In this document: in pieces, positions 53,929 to 64,000 of the stretch
Numbering within the stretch: position 1 is the first letter of the stretch
Layout: each line of letters starts with the position of its first letter
Source of the DNA: Lepas anatifera
Taxonomy: Eukaryota; Arthropoda; Thecostraca; Lepadidae
Assembly (NCBI GenBank): GCA_034440635.1
Contig: JAOTON010002217.1
Span: 62,001-126,000 of the forward strand
Length of the DNA: 64,000 nt
Direction of reading: 5' to 3'
Notes under the pieces: model-generated
What the model saw: only the letters and a program-made list of their open reading frames with translations
What the model was told of the DNA's origin: nothing
The model's database searches: none
Made by a program: the position numbers and the translations under genes

Positions 53929-55684
53929 ACATCCATAATCTCAGCCGTTACCCTGTTATTGATACTTTTATAAGAATATGGCACTCATCTTTGCTCCGCT
54001 CCTCCACGAGTCCAATTCTTGTCACAACAAGGTGCACTATGACATGCCAAACTCACGGTCAGGCTCTTTTGTTTTTTTGCAAATATTACCGTCCGTCCAT
54101 GTTGAATTTTGTTCAGAGGAAACATAAAACTGCAAAGAGAACATAACGTAAAATTTGGATCATGCCGCTATGTGAATTATTCAATGCAACTAGTGCAGGA
54201 TGTCTAGTCGTTGGAAATTTTAGGATTTCATACAGCATATTTTCTTCGGTCCTTAAAACCTGGTGACCAATGTCACGTTTGTATTAAAATGTTTGCATAA
54301 TGCCAAACCGGTCGATTTTTTCTGCTGTACCACAACGTTGAAAATTATCAATCCTATCCGTCTACGTAAAACAAATAATTCTTCTCTGGGCCACAACGAC
54401 CTCTAAATATGTCAGAGGAGACTGGGCTAGAGGTCACTAGCCTCAAAACTGATACCCTCGCACTTCATTCAAAGTAGGGTTGCTGCAGAGTCTTTTTGGC
54501 GCAAATACGGAAGCATTCAGTCGGTGAAGGCATAGGTGGAGAGACTATTTTAGTCGGAGGAAAGGTGTAGGCTGGAGGAAGGGGCTTCCGCGTTGGTATG
54601 GCCGGGGGTGATTAGGCATATCACTTAAATGTTAATAGAGAAGTTCCAGAATCGGCTCAAACTGGGGGCGGGGTTAGAGCTGCTGCCACACTCTGAAAGT
54701 TGGGTGCAACAGCCACCACCACAGCCCCCCACGGTTCCTGCGTCCATTGGTAAAGGGTTATGGTCGGGACTTCAGCAGCAGCAGCATATTTGGACATGGC
54801 ATGCTTAAAATACCTGAGAAACAGTGTTAACAGCTTCAGTGCTGCTTGAAAACAGCTCTTTAAGTGCGTTTATACAATCCAATTCGCAATTGTTTTTCAC
54901 CTTTCACGTTGCTGTTCACATTCCCGGTCCCCGAGGAAATCAGTATTCACTTACCAAGACACACTGCTAGCGCCATCTATGGAGAGCCAGTGCAAGCTCA
55001 ACTAAAAGCGGATATGATAAGCAAAAAATAACGGTTATGTGTGCAAGTTATAACAACAAAAACAAAGCGAATGGAACACCAATGAACCAAACTACCAGCC
55101 CAGTGCAATTTTTTCCACCTCGTTGGTAATATGGGTTGATGGTGAGCCAAAAAGTGGAAAATTGGGGAAAATGCAAAACCTTCAACTCGAGTGGGCCACC
55201 AAAAGTTTTTCGAAAATTGCATTTCTGATGAGTGCATCGTAATCAGCACCAAAAAATGCAACTAATAAACAACGATCCGTTACTTTCTGAAGAAAAAAAC
55301 CTAAATCCGGACCAGGCTACTGAGCACTACTCCCTCGAGAGGCTCAGCTGCAAGGAGCTTATCTCCAAAACCAAACTGACCGATATGTGCGTCTCTAACT
55401 CCTTCATGCTCTTCACCATCTTCAGAGTTGACCACAAGTGGCTGGCGAGGGATTTCGAACTTCGGGTCTGTGGGACGAGGACAAGCAGTACAAGAAAACC
55501 ACTGAGTGACTGTGGAATGTCAAAGAGGTGCTGACCAAGAGGTGCTGCAGCACCATCACAAAGTACATCAAGATTCTTGCCAGGGCCGGCTAGCTCAGAA
55601 GAAAACTGCTGCAACGCGTGGAGTTGCCCCGGAAGGTGCATTCCAACTTCACCAAGACGCTACTGAACAACAAAATTACTGGTA

Positions 55685-56062
55685 GTGGAAGATCAAGGGT
55701 TTTTTCATATAAATTTTGTTCAAGTTGTTCCTGGTAAGGCTGCTGGAGTCGGAGTCTCAGTAAAGTCATCAAGGGACTTGTCACGGAGACCCCGACCCCA
55801 CCACCCGAACGAGCAACTCCCTCAATTGAGGGTTAATTTAGAAGCCAAAGTTTAACGTCCCACAAAGCACAGGGACGGCCGCCCCGCTCAGGTCACCCTC
55901 TCACCAGTCAGTTGCCAGCCCACCTGTACGTCGGGTAAACTATTGAGCGCCGGAGCGTCTCGGGGGAACCGATCCCAAGCCTGGACATGCACTGCCACCG
56001 CATGATTCTGAGCAGCGGGCCGGAGCCCAACGCTCTACCAACTGAGCTACCGGGGAGGTTTG
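55685..56062 (-). repeat. SINE type C with tRNA-like head
   Basis: Minus strand: CCCCGGTAGCTCAGTTGG, TAGAGCG (A box region) and GGGATCGGTTCCCCC (B box region), then CAACTGACTGGTGAGAGG, TTGTGGGACGTTAAAC, TAAATTAACC and AGTCCCTTGATGAC. The tRNA-like part has extra bases between the two boxes, so it is not a working tRNA. It is absent from the mirror position in the left arm (near 50820). Confidence 0.75.
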
Positions 56063-56110
56063 CACCGTATCAAACATTTGAGCCCTAAACTGAGAATCTA
56101 GGCTGGCGGT

Positions 56111-56650
56111 GCACAGAGGGCCAGGTGGCCCTCAAAATCGCTTTTTATTCAGATAATTAGCCGAAAGCATCATCGAGGTGGGCAGAGAGGTTATTGGGTG
56201 CCCTGAATTCGATTTCAGTATCTATTTTTGTGTGGGAGTGATCAGTTGACCTCACCAGCCCTTTTAACATTGCGCGTTTTTAGTTCGAAATTAGCCATAA
56301 GGTCTGCTGTCGAATTTGTGAAATTTAAGACCGTTTTTGGCATCATTGAGCTTTAAAGAAAGTTTATATTGTCAACTAAACTTAGAAGACTAAGAAAAGT
56401 TAGACTTAGTGATTGCGTTGTAGGCGTTTTATGGAAAATAATGATAGCAATATTACTTATCTCATTCTCTCAAGCGTGAATGCTACCAAACGAGCTTCGT
56501 CAGCAAAATACTACTTGTGATATCACGATTAAACGTCAGCCATAAATAATTCGGCTCTGGACCTGTATTTGTTTCTATGATTACAAGGAGAACGCTTTTC
56601 ATTAAATCAACGCCCCGCTTAAGGTGATATGGACTAACCTGAGGTCATTG
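56111..56650. other. no recognisable feature
   Basis: No coding frame, repeat or RNA recognised. Confidence 0.45.
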
Positions 56651-56658
56651 TGCGCTGC

Positions 56659-57821
56659 TTATTCCTCGTCACTCATGTCCGAATCAATGCTTGGAGCTCC
56701 AACCGCTGCAGACGTGGAAGGAGTTGATCTTGGAAGCTCCAGGGAGATGCCGTTACTCAGGAGAGCTAGAGCATCAGATGCCAGCCGGTGCTTGTTTTGA
56801 GCTCTTTTCCAAAGGCGATCAGAAGCAGAAGAAGAGCTCACGACCGGCAGCAAAGACTGCAGAGGTACCTCGGCCCGGTTGGGATCCACATTTATACTGT
56901 CGGGTAAACAAGCAGCTTTGGCTTCCCGGATTATGTTGTATGTGGGATAGACATCCACCTTGCTGCTTTGCCGACAGTCGGGTATACTGCCACGTGAATT
57001 TGGTGTGCCGAGCATCGATAAATACAGCTAGGGCCTCATCCCTGCTATATATACGAGGCTTAGACACAGACCGTTGCAATAGTCTCCGCACTTTTGTGGG
57101 GAGAGAGGGTGTCACTGTTGCTTCCTTTAATACGTAAGACAAATCTCTTCTTCTTTCAGAGCTTGATCGCCTTTTCGCTGCATGCAAAAGCTGATCAGCA
57201 CGGTGCGTGGATAATTTTGCTGTTGCACGTCACTTGGCGTCCGCTGACTTCAGTCGGTCAAAATCGGGAACGGGCCGTCCCCGTATGACGAAGGTCGGTG
57301 CCTCTTGAGGGGCAGAAGATCCCATAAATATGCCTTCCAGTTCTGAATCAAGCCATGCCTTGTTGTTGCTAGAAAGCGCTCCTTGTGCCGTCCTGTTTCG
57401 TTCCAACGTGCTTTTGCCTTTGTCAGAAAAACACGAAGCGCAGCCTTGCATTTGTGGAGCTCGGAACTAGATAAGTTAGAACCTCTTTTGCTGTCAACAT
57501 AATATTGCAGGTTTTCCAAGGTCACCTTATTTACACCACCACTCAGCTCGATGCATCCAATCAGTTCCTTTCTCAAGTGTTCCTTAGCGGTAGATTCCTC
57601 TTTAGATAAAATGGTTAGTTCACAATATTTAAAGCAGGTGTCCTAGTTATCGACAACGCTGGGAGAACCTCACACCACTGCAGTGCCAGAACAACTGACT
57701 TGCCAGCAAAGGCATACGATATACGAACGTACCCCATGAATATCGTATTTGTTCTGTCCATTGACCCTAGTTGTCTGACAAAAACAGAGGGGACACTTCT
57801 AGGTTTCTCCATACGGCGCAA
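56659..57821 (-). pseudogene. decayed repetitive ORF of unknown function
   Basis: Minus-strand fragments in different frames: SVPSVFVRQLGSMDRTN (57615-57821), CIELSGGVNKVTLENLQYYV and KAALRVFLTKAKARW (57250-57576), EALAVFIDARHTKFTWQYTR (56990-57060), then VDVYPTYNIIREAKAACLP and NRAEVPLQSLL (56850-56990), ending in an acidic SDMSDEE. Phrases of the type YPTYxxIxEAK and AEVPLQ recall an uncharacterised ORF that I associate with multicopy sequences in invertebrate genomes. That recollection is weak and the function unknown. Confidence 0.5.
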
Positions 57822-57889
57822 TCACAATCAGACGCCCGTGACTTATCTCCCTGTGTGCGTCGGTCACTTTTCAAACACACCCTTTGTTT

Positions 57890-59180
57890 GAACTCGTCAT
57901 CTGAACCCGCCAGGGAAGACAGAAAGCCCAGGAACCATAGAAAAGCTCAAGAAGACAAGCCAGTACAGGTCAAGTTCAGTGAGAAATAGGTAATGATAGA
58001 CAGCACTATACTCTTGGAATCATGTCCTAATTAATCACTTTGTGTGTTCCCCAAAACAGAGTGCCGGAAACAAACCTATCCATGACTTATATTTGAGGTT
58101 ACCATTCAATGACTTATTTTCTCCACCCACAGCAATTGAAATGTTAAGTAAATAGCTTTAGCCATGTCCAGTGCTTGGCAGTAGTAGAGCTAACCGTCGC
58201 AGCTCAATGGGACGCGGGGCCCGTGGGCCGCACGCATGCCACCATTAAAACCCAAATATTTCGAATTGGCGCAAAAATGCGCAAAAAATAATTGCTCACC
58301 CATCATGGCAAGATGTTTCTGGTGCCAATGACGTGACAAAAACTCTGGACACCCGTGGAACATTTTTTTAAACTCTATTTATATTTGGAAAAGCGTTAAT
58401 GAATTATGCCCTTGAACCTGTATCCACCAAAGGCGCAAAAAGAAGGTTTCATTTTACAAATGTATCGTCTTTTTGCTTCCAGATCATAAGTTAACAAGAG
58501 CTGTGAGCAAGTCCAGCAGTTATTTACTTCTTACCAACATAATATACGGCGCAGGAGCGGAAGAAAGATGGACCGCGATTTGTAGACTTGGGAGGCTGTC
58601 TCGGAACAACAGAGAATATGTTGACTTTGACAGCGTTTTTCACCAAGAAGATAGTATTTCTGATGAAAATCAATAGTACCACGCCATGCACCGTTCATTT
58701 CTACGTCGGAAACTGCCAACAAAGTTTGCAAAGCGGAAAAGTCGATTCTCGATTAAAAAGCGATTTTGAAGCCGACCTGGCCCATCGTGCGGTGGCGTCG
58801 GCGACTTGGAGGTGCTGTGAAGGGGGAATCATCATTGCTTATTGGGGTGGCAGTGGCTTGGTACTGTGCTACATTTGAAACTTCTTGTTGCATTCATACT
58901 GTATGAAGTGCAATAAATTAGGCGTGTCTATAAAAACGATAGTGCTAGACATATTTGATAGGTTATCGGTTTCATGGTGTATTTTGGGGCATTTGCATCG
59001 GTGTGATATTGGGGTTATGTTCACCCCCGCTGCCCATAACCAATTTTTGAATCGAGAGGAAACCAAAACCAGTTCTGAGAACCATGCAGGCCAACAATGA
59101 GAATCTGGTCTGCCATTTTGCAAACATGCAGGTGCAAGTAAAATGGGCACCCCTAACCATGCTTGCTAGATATTACCACC
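57890..59180. other. no recognisable gene
   Basis: Short frames only. 58905-58990 is related in inverted orientation to 48660-48740 (TATAAAAACGATAGT and GTGTCTA words), an unclassified dispersed repeat. Confidence 0.4.
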
Positions 59181-59566
59181 TTAGCACGCGCAGTGGAGGG
59201 GGCCTAAAGTGCCCCCACCTATTTCTCCAAGGTAGCCGCAGAATCTTTCGGAAAACGCTACTTGCCCACATTTGCAAGAATGCATGACGCGTCGAATGGT
59301 GAAGGAATTTTTAAAACCATTCCATATTTTGTTTACTTATAGGCTTTTAGTCAGACCTGGATTTTGAGACCATTGCAATCGGGCAGTCGCACCAGTTCGC
59401 CTGCACTGTAGACCGGGTGGTGACGTCATAACATTATATAATTTTATATGTCAAGGTCAGCCCACATGAAGGTTAATGTCAAAGTACACAGGTCGGGTCA
59501 TTGACCCCAGTATATCGGTCAGTTATCATTATTCTGTATTACATATGTTATGCAATGACTTCAAAA
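59181..59566. repeat. fragment related to TTAA MITE A
   Basis: Starts TTAGCACGCGCAGTGG and continues with GGTGACGTCATAAC and TATGTCAAGGTCA, matching 5330-5737 in reverse orientation. It abuts a family C copy at a TTAA. Confidence 0.6.
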
Positions 59567-60239
59567 TTAACACGCGCATTGACGGAGGGCGGGTACCCAC
59601 CCCCCTCGGGTTTTTCGGAGATAGCAGAAAAACGGCGGCACTACGCGCCACCGTACCTGATATACCTTTTGCCTCATCTGTTTTACAACTTTTGTGAAAA
59701 TTTTGAGGCTTGGTCATCTCAGGTCAGGTCACCAGTACAGGTCAAGTGACCTGACCTCAAAAAAGTTTAAGATAGCATAAGTCGGAGCAGGGTGAACTTA
59801 TCAGATTGAAACTCATATCACATAATGGACCCACCGAGTTCTTTAAAATATGTTCCGGTTTTTTTATATCGATGACCTAAGGTCATGTACGCGGCATGAC
59901 CTCTCCATTGGAAATACATGGGAAAAATGGTTTTTACTGTATAACTCAGTAACGGATGATGATGGAGCGTTTATTTTAGCTGCATTAGACTCGCCTGGGC
60001 TTTGCAGTTCTAACGATATGCATTTTATATAATTTGACCCTGACCTGACCTCAGGTCAGGTCAAATCCTTGGTTTGACCTAGCAAGGTCAAATTATATAT
60101 CATTCGATTCGGCTTGCTCCAAGGATTCATATAGTTTTAGTTGTTTTGCTCTATCCTTACTTGTTCAGATGTAATGGTCGACAAACGTAATTTACATGTT
60201 ATCCCTATGACGGCATGTTTTGACCTCTCGTGACCTTAA
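59567..60239 (+). mobile_element. TTAA MITE, family C, copy C3 (truncated)
   Basis: Starts TTAACACGCGCATTGACGG and follows the family to CTCGTGACCTTAA, where the next copy begins. Other copies have CGTGACCTTAAATNTGACC here, so C4 entered an internal TTAA; the rest of C3 does not resume after C4. Confidence 0.85.
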
Positions 60240-61085
60240 CACGCGCATTGACGGGGGCGGGTACCCGCCCCCCTCTGGTTTTTCGGAGGTAGCAGAAAAA
60301 CGGCGGCGCTACGCGCCGCCGTACTTGGCATACCTTTCCCTGGTCATTTTTACAACTTTTGTGAAAATTTTAAAGTTAGGTCATCTCAGGTCAGGTCACC
60401 AGTACAGGTCGAGTGACCCGACCTCAAAAAAAGTTTAAGATAGCATAAGTCGGAGCAGGGTGAACTTATCCGATTGAAACTCATATCACATAATGGCCCT
60501 ACCGAGTTCTCTCAAACATATTCCGGTATTTTTGATATCGATGACTTAAGGTCAGGTACGAGGCATGACCTCTCCATTGGAAATACATGGGAAAAATGGT
60601 TTTTACGGAATAACTCAGTAACATATGGTGATAGAGCATTTATTTTAGCTGCATTAGACTCGCCTGGGCTTTGCGGTTCTAATAATATGCATTTTATATA
60701 ATTTGACCCTGACCTGACCTCAGGTCAGGTCAAATCCTTGATTTGGCCTAGCAAGGTCAAATTATTTATCATTCGATTTGGCTTGCTGAGAGGATTCATA
60801 TAGTTTAAGTCGTTATGCTCTATCTTTACTTGTTTCAGATGTAATGGCCCAAAAACTGAATTTTCATGTTATCCCTATGACGGCATGTTTTGACCTCTCG
60901 TGACCTTAAATGTGACCTGACAAAAAAATGGTTCAAATGTTTTCGATGGAGAAGTGGATGGGAAGTCCAACGCCGTTTACCGTCTTTTGCTCCTACCGTG
61001 GTTCTCGAGATCTTAGGGGGGCGGGTACCCGACCCCCCCCCGTCAATGCGAAGGTGGCTCAGACCCCCGTCAATGCGCGTGTTAA
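60236..61085 (+). mobile_element. TTAA MITE, family C, complete copy C4
   Basis: TTAACACGCGCATTGACGGG to CAATGCGCGTGTTAA, 850 bp, with GC hairpins at both ends and the doubled AGGTCA palindrome near 60715-60735. Confidence 0.88.
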
Positions 61086-61423
61086 GGCTCTTCAAGTTCA
61101 AGATCAAGGTCACAAGCCAAAGTCAAAGACCTTTTTTCAGAAAAAAACCTCATTTCCCGCCTAAAGGCTGCTATAGTGCCAGTTATATTGTACATTATTG
61201 GGAATATGTTATATTGGTATGTCATAGGTCATTGACCTTGAGTGAAGTTGACCTCAAAATTTCAGGTTTTATTTTTTGTGACCTTTTCTCTATGACCTTA
61301 GTCCTTTTTTGGGTATATCCGGTTTTTTCCACATAATCACGGCATTTCCCAATGGGTCTCCAGGACGGCCCAGATTCGACCTGTACGACCTCATTTGACC
61401 TTGAAGATATTACCCTACGTCAA
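61086..61423. other. AGGTCA-rich non-coding segment
   Basis: Contains CAAGGTCA-, TGACCTTGA- and TGACCTCA-type words and resembles the interior of MITE A, but no borders are visible. Confidence 0.45.
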
Positions 61424-61695
61424 TGAACTCGGTGGGGCCATAGTGCGATATGAGTTTCAATCGGATAAGTTCAACCTGTTCCGACTTATGCTATCTTAAA
61501 CTTTTTTGAGGTCAGGTCACTTGACCTGTACTGGTGACCTGACCTGAGATGACCTGTCCTAAAATTTTGAAAAAGTTGTAAAAATGATGAGGAAAAAGGT
61601 ATGCCAAGTACGGCGGCGCTACGCGCTGTCGCTTTTATGCTATCTCCGAAAAACCCGAGGGGGGCTGGTACCCACCCCGTCAATGTGTGTGTTAA
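61424..61695 (-). mobile_element. TTAA MITE, family C, partial copy C5
   Basis: Reverse orientation: from GAACTCGGTGGGGCCAT to the border CGTCAATGTGTGTGTTAA (61678-61695). It covers only the first third of the family. Confidence 0.75.
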
Positions 61696-61811
61696 GTTCA
61701 GCCATGTGGGGGTTCAATTGCTGGCTAATGAGCCGTCTCTGCGGCCGTCTCTGTACTTCCTAGGTTCCCACGTGTTTTTAGAGCGAGAGGGTATGCGTGT
61801 GCAGCATGCAA

Positions 61812-62152
61812 GAAGAGTGGAGGGGCATAGGGTACGAACACATGTGTGGTACCCTGACCAAAGTGAGTGTTTGGAGGGATGTAGGGTGCGAACACATGTG
61901 TGGTACCCTGACCAAGGTGAGTGTTTGGAGGGATGTAGGATGCGAACACATGTGTGGTACCCTGACCAAGGTGAGCGTTTGGAGGGGTGTAGGATGCGAA
62001 CACATGTGTGGTACCCTGACCAAGGTGAGTGTTTGGAGGGATGTAGGGTGCGAACACATGTGTGGTACCCTGACCAAGGTGAGTGTTTGGAGGGATGTAG
62101 GGTGCAAACACATGTGTGGTACCCTGACCAAGGTGAGTGTTTGGAGGGACAT
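61812..62152. repeat. 54-bp tandem repeat, about six copies
   Basis: The unit includes GTGTTTGGAGGGATGTAGG, GCGAACACATGTGTGG and TACCCTGACCAAGGTGA; copies differ at a few positions. As 54 is divisible by three and the unit lacks stops, several frames on both strands stay open and give 18-residue peptide repeats. I do not regard any as a gene. Confidence 0.92.
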
Positions 62153-62540
62153 AGAGTCTCTGGCGTGATTTTGCTGAAATTTTCAGCTGAAAACGGACGC
62201 AGTATTGGCTCTAATTTTATAGAGTGATGTGGTAGACCCAACATTTAGAAAATTATTTATATATCTCAGACACGGCCAGTGGTCTCTGAATTATTGGTAG
62301 TGAATTATTTATGGGCTTTGATCTCTCGAGGTCAAAAATAAGAAATCAAAGCTTTTGCTTGAGTTCATGCTTTGGCTCAAGAGGTCCTTCACCAGTCTTC
62401 GACAAAACATCGATTCCTTGGTACAACAATAGAAATAATCAATTACCTACATTTTGGCAATCCTCACCACCATTCTACCTTGGTCTAAGTCGGAGCTATG
62501 TCCCTTTTAATATTTGGATTGGATATTTGCTTTGGAGCTA

Positions 62541-64000
62541 GTGAAGGAATTCGGAATGTACTCTGGCCTGTAATTAAACCTAAATAAATGCAAATTTATT
62601 TGGTTAGGCTCCCAGAAACGCTCAGCGGAACGTATTTGTGGAAAAGAACCTAAAGAGCGAGTAAAGATTTTAGGCGTTACATTTAGTGCCTTGCATGAGT
62701 GTAGCGACATTAATATTCAGCCAGCTATGATTAAGATTCAAAATGTTTTAAACCAGTGGTCCCAGCGAAATCTCACGCTTAAAGGGAAAATAACAATAGC
62801 AAAAGCTCTCGTTATTTCTCAGCTAATCCACATGGCCTCCGCAGTAATTTTTCAAAAGAGACATCTGGACACAATCCAAAGTAAAATTATGCGTTTCATT
62901 TGGAGGGGGCGTCCGCCAAAAGTTGCCAGAGAGGTGCTGTGTCAAGAAGTCAAGAATGGGGGCTTAAACTGTCCAAATGTGATAAATCTTTATAAAGGGC
63001 TGCGTTGCTCTTGGATGGGCAGAATCTTGTGGAATATGGATATAGGGTTCGCTAAAATTTTTCAGAAAAGGATTCGTGTTAAGTTAGAGCATATATTGCA
63101 TATGAATTACAATTTTGCGTGGGTTAATGGCAGAAGAGTAGCTGCGTTTTACAAGGAGATGTTATGTTGGTTCAGAGAAGCGGTCCCCATCAAAGAACCT
63201 ACTTGTGGAAAGGAAGTGCGTAAACAAATAATCTGGAATAATGAAGCTATTCGTGAGGAAGAGAAAATTATTTTCAATGCTGCATTGTACGAAAACAGTA
63301 TATTGTTCCTTGATGCATTCCTTAATCATCAGGGACGAATCTTAGATTATAATTCGTTTAAGGAAAGCAATAACTTGACACGACTGGATCCTCTTGTTTA
63401 TATGGGCTGGTGCCGGGCCATTCCTGCGATATGGAGACGACTTGCCGTTGGCAGTGAAACACTAACCGTTGAGGAGAAGGTGCTTGGCTGTGGCAAAGAA
63501 GTGAAAGGAAAAGTTGTCCCGGTTCAGCGGATTAAAGTTAAATATTTTTCAAACAAATTTCTAAAGGAGATAACCCCCAGAGCGCAAATACAATGGATGA
63601 ATGAAGGAGTTCAATACGGAGAAGACTGGTGTAAAGTATACTTACTTCCATTTAACATCACGAAATCAACAAAGCTTCAAAATTTACAATACAGGATAGT
63701 TCATAGGTTTTTTCCAACTCGAAGATTCTTGTGTATACGAAAAGTGATAGATGATCCATTCTGTGATAGGTGCGGTAGCATAGAGACAATTGAGCATTTC
63801 TTCGTAGAGTGTGGAGAGTTTAGAGGATTTTGGGATGATCTAGTTAGAAAAATTAACTCAAAGCTTGCCACAACAAAACAGTTCTTAGGCAACGTTACAA
63901 ACATTCTCTTTGGATCATTAGGAACATTGAATGTTGTCAATTTAATAGTTTTGGCTACAAAACAGTTCATTGTGAATCAGAGGTTTAAGGATGAAGAAAT
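62541..64000 (+). pseudogene. L1/Tx1-like LINE, RT thumb to C-terminal zinc domain, runs off window
   Basis: Starts in the post-YADD region (EFGMYSGL, a stop at 62571-62573, then KCKFIWLGS and RVKILGVTF). From 62574 to the window end I see no further stop. Visible: NQWSQRNLTLKGKITIAKAL, FIWRGRPPKVAREVL, GGLNCPNV, QNLQYRIVHRFFPTR and the zinc motif CDRCGSIETIEHFFVEC near 63763. This layout (zf-RVT after RT) fits L1/Tx1-type LINEs. The long open frame suggests a young copy with one early stop. The upstream RT core is not seen. Confidence 0.75.

Larger units (their letters stand above)
50755..56110. repeat. second palindrome, about 5.3 kb
   Basis: Left arm 50755-53240 and right arm 53356-56110 are inverted copies around a centre near 53298. 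Matching pairs: 51334/55261, 52804/53792 and 53070/53526. The arms differ visibly by substitutions and small indels, so this is older than the first duplication. The right arm has an extra SINE at 55685-56062. The central ~115 bp contains a direct repeat with GCATT(G/A)CTTGTCGTTCT. Coding-like segments occur in both arms. Confidence 0.85.

Noticed and set aside
55990..56062. tRNA gene with TAGCTCAGTTGG arm
   Set aside because: Extra bases between the two boxes and a SINE body downstream; a related truncated copy lies at 33176-33460.
61714..62244. Frames of 120-208 codons on both strands
   Set aside because: Generated by the 54-bp tandem repeat, whose length is a multiple of three.

Overview
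The window looks like nuclear DNA from an animal, probably an invertebrate. I found no intact host gene, no rRNA and no functional tRNA gene. Nearly everything recognisable is mobile-element material: a Penelope-like retroelement with a GIY-YIG endonuclease, several non-LTR retrotransposon (LINE) types, three kinds of tRNA-derived SINE, hAT-like and TTAA-flanked DNA transposons, and GC-rich minisatellites. The species cannot be named from this; a gene-poor, heterochromatin-like region is an inference.

Layout. 1-2280: end of a TTAA-flanked element (family C), a decayed SINE and a 248-bp hAT-type MITE with a perfect 8-bp target duplication. 2281-17047 and 34948-42021 are the two arms of one large inverted duplication, containing a decayed RNase H LINE, two SINEs and TTAA elements D0/D1. 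The left arm carries two insertions absent from the right arm: a 3.74-kb element with ~40-bp terminal inverted repeats and a 5-bp duplication (4339-8081, Transib-like by structure), and a 3.85-kb Penelope element (12080-15926). Both have clean empty sites in the right arm.

17048-34947 (between the arms): a 2.5-kb hAT-like element swollen by a minisatellite, a SINE with target duplication, a head-to-head MITE dimer, and a 10-kb zone of two GC-rich minisatellites (GGCGGCAG type and GGCGCCCC type) on either side of a repeated ~230-bp core, followed by three decayed LINE pieces.

42022-50700: further TTAA elements, degenerate minisatellites, a GGCTCC microsatellite, a hAT transposase remnant and a second, 5'-truncated Penelope copy. 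50755-56110: a second palindrome, about 5.3 kb, with coding-like remains in both arms including a possible TFIIA-like segment. 56111-64000: a frameshifted repetitive ORF remnant, three more family C copies, a 54-bp tandem repeat, and a LINE that runs off the right edge with a long open frame.

Relative order of events readable from nesting: D0 inserted, D1 inserted into a TTAA inside D0, the whole block was duplicated in inverted orientation, then Penelope and the Transib-like element entered only the left copy. No genes work together as a pathway; the interest lies in element structure and in this layered history.
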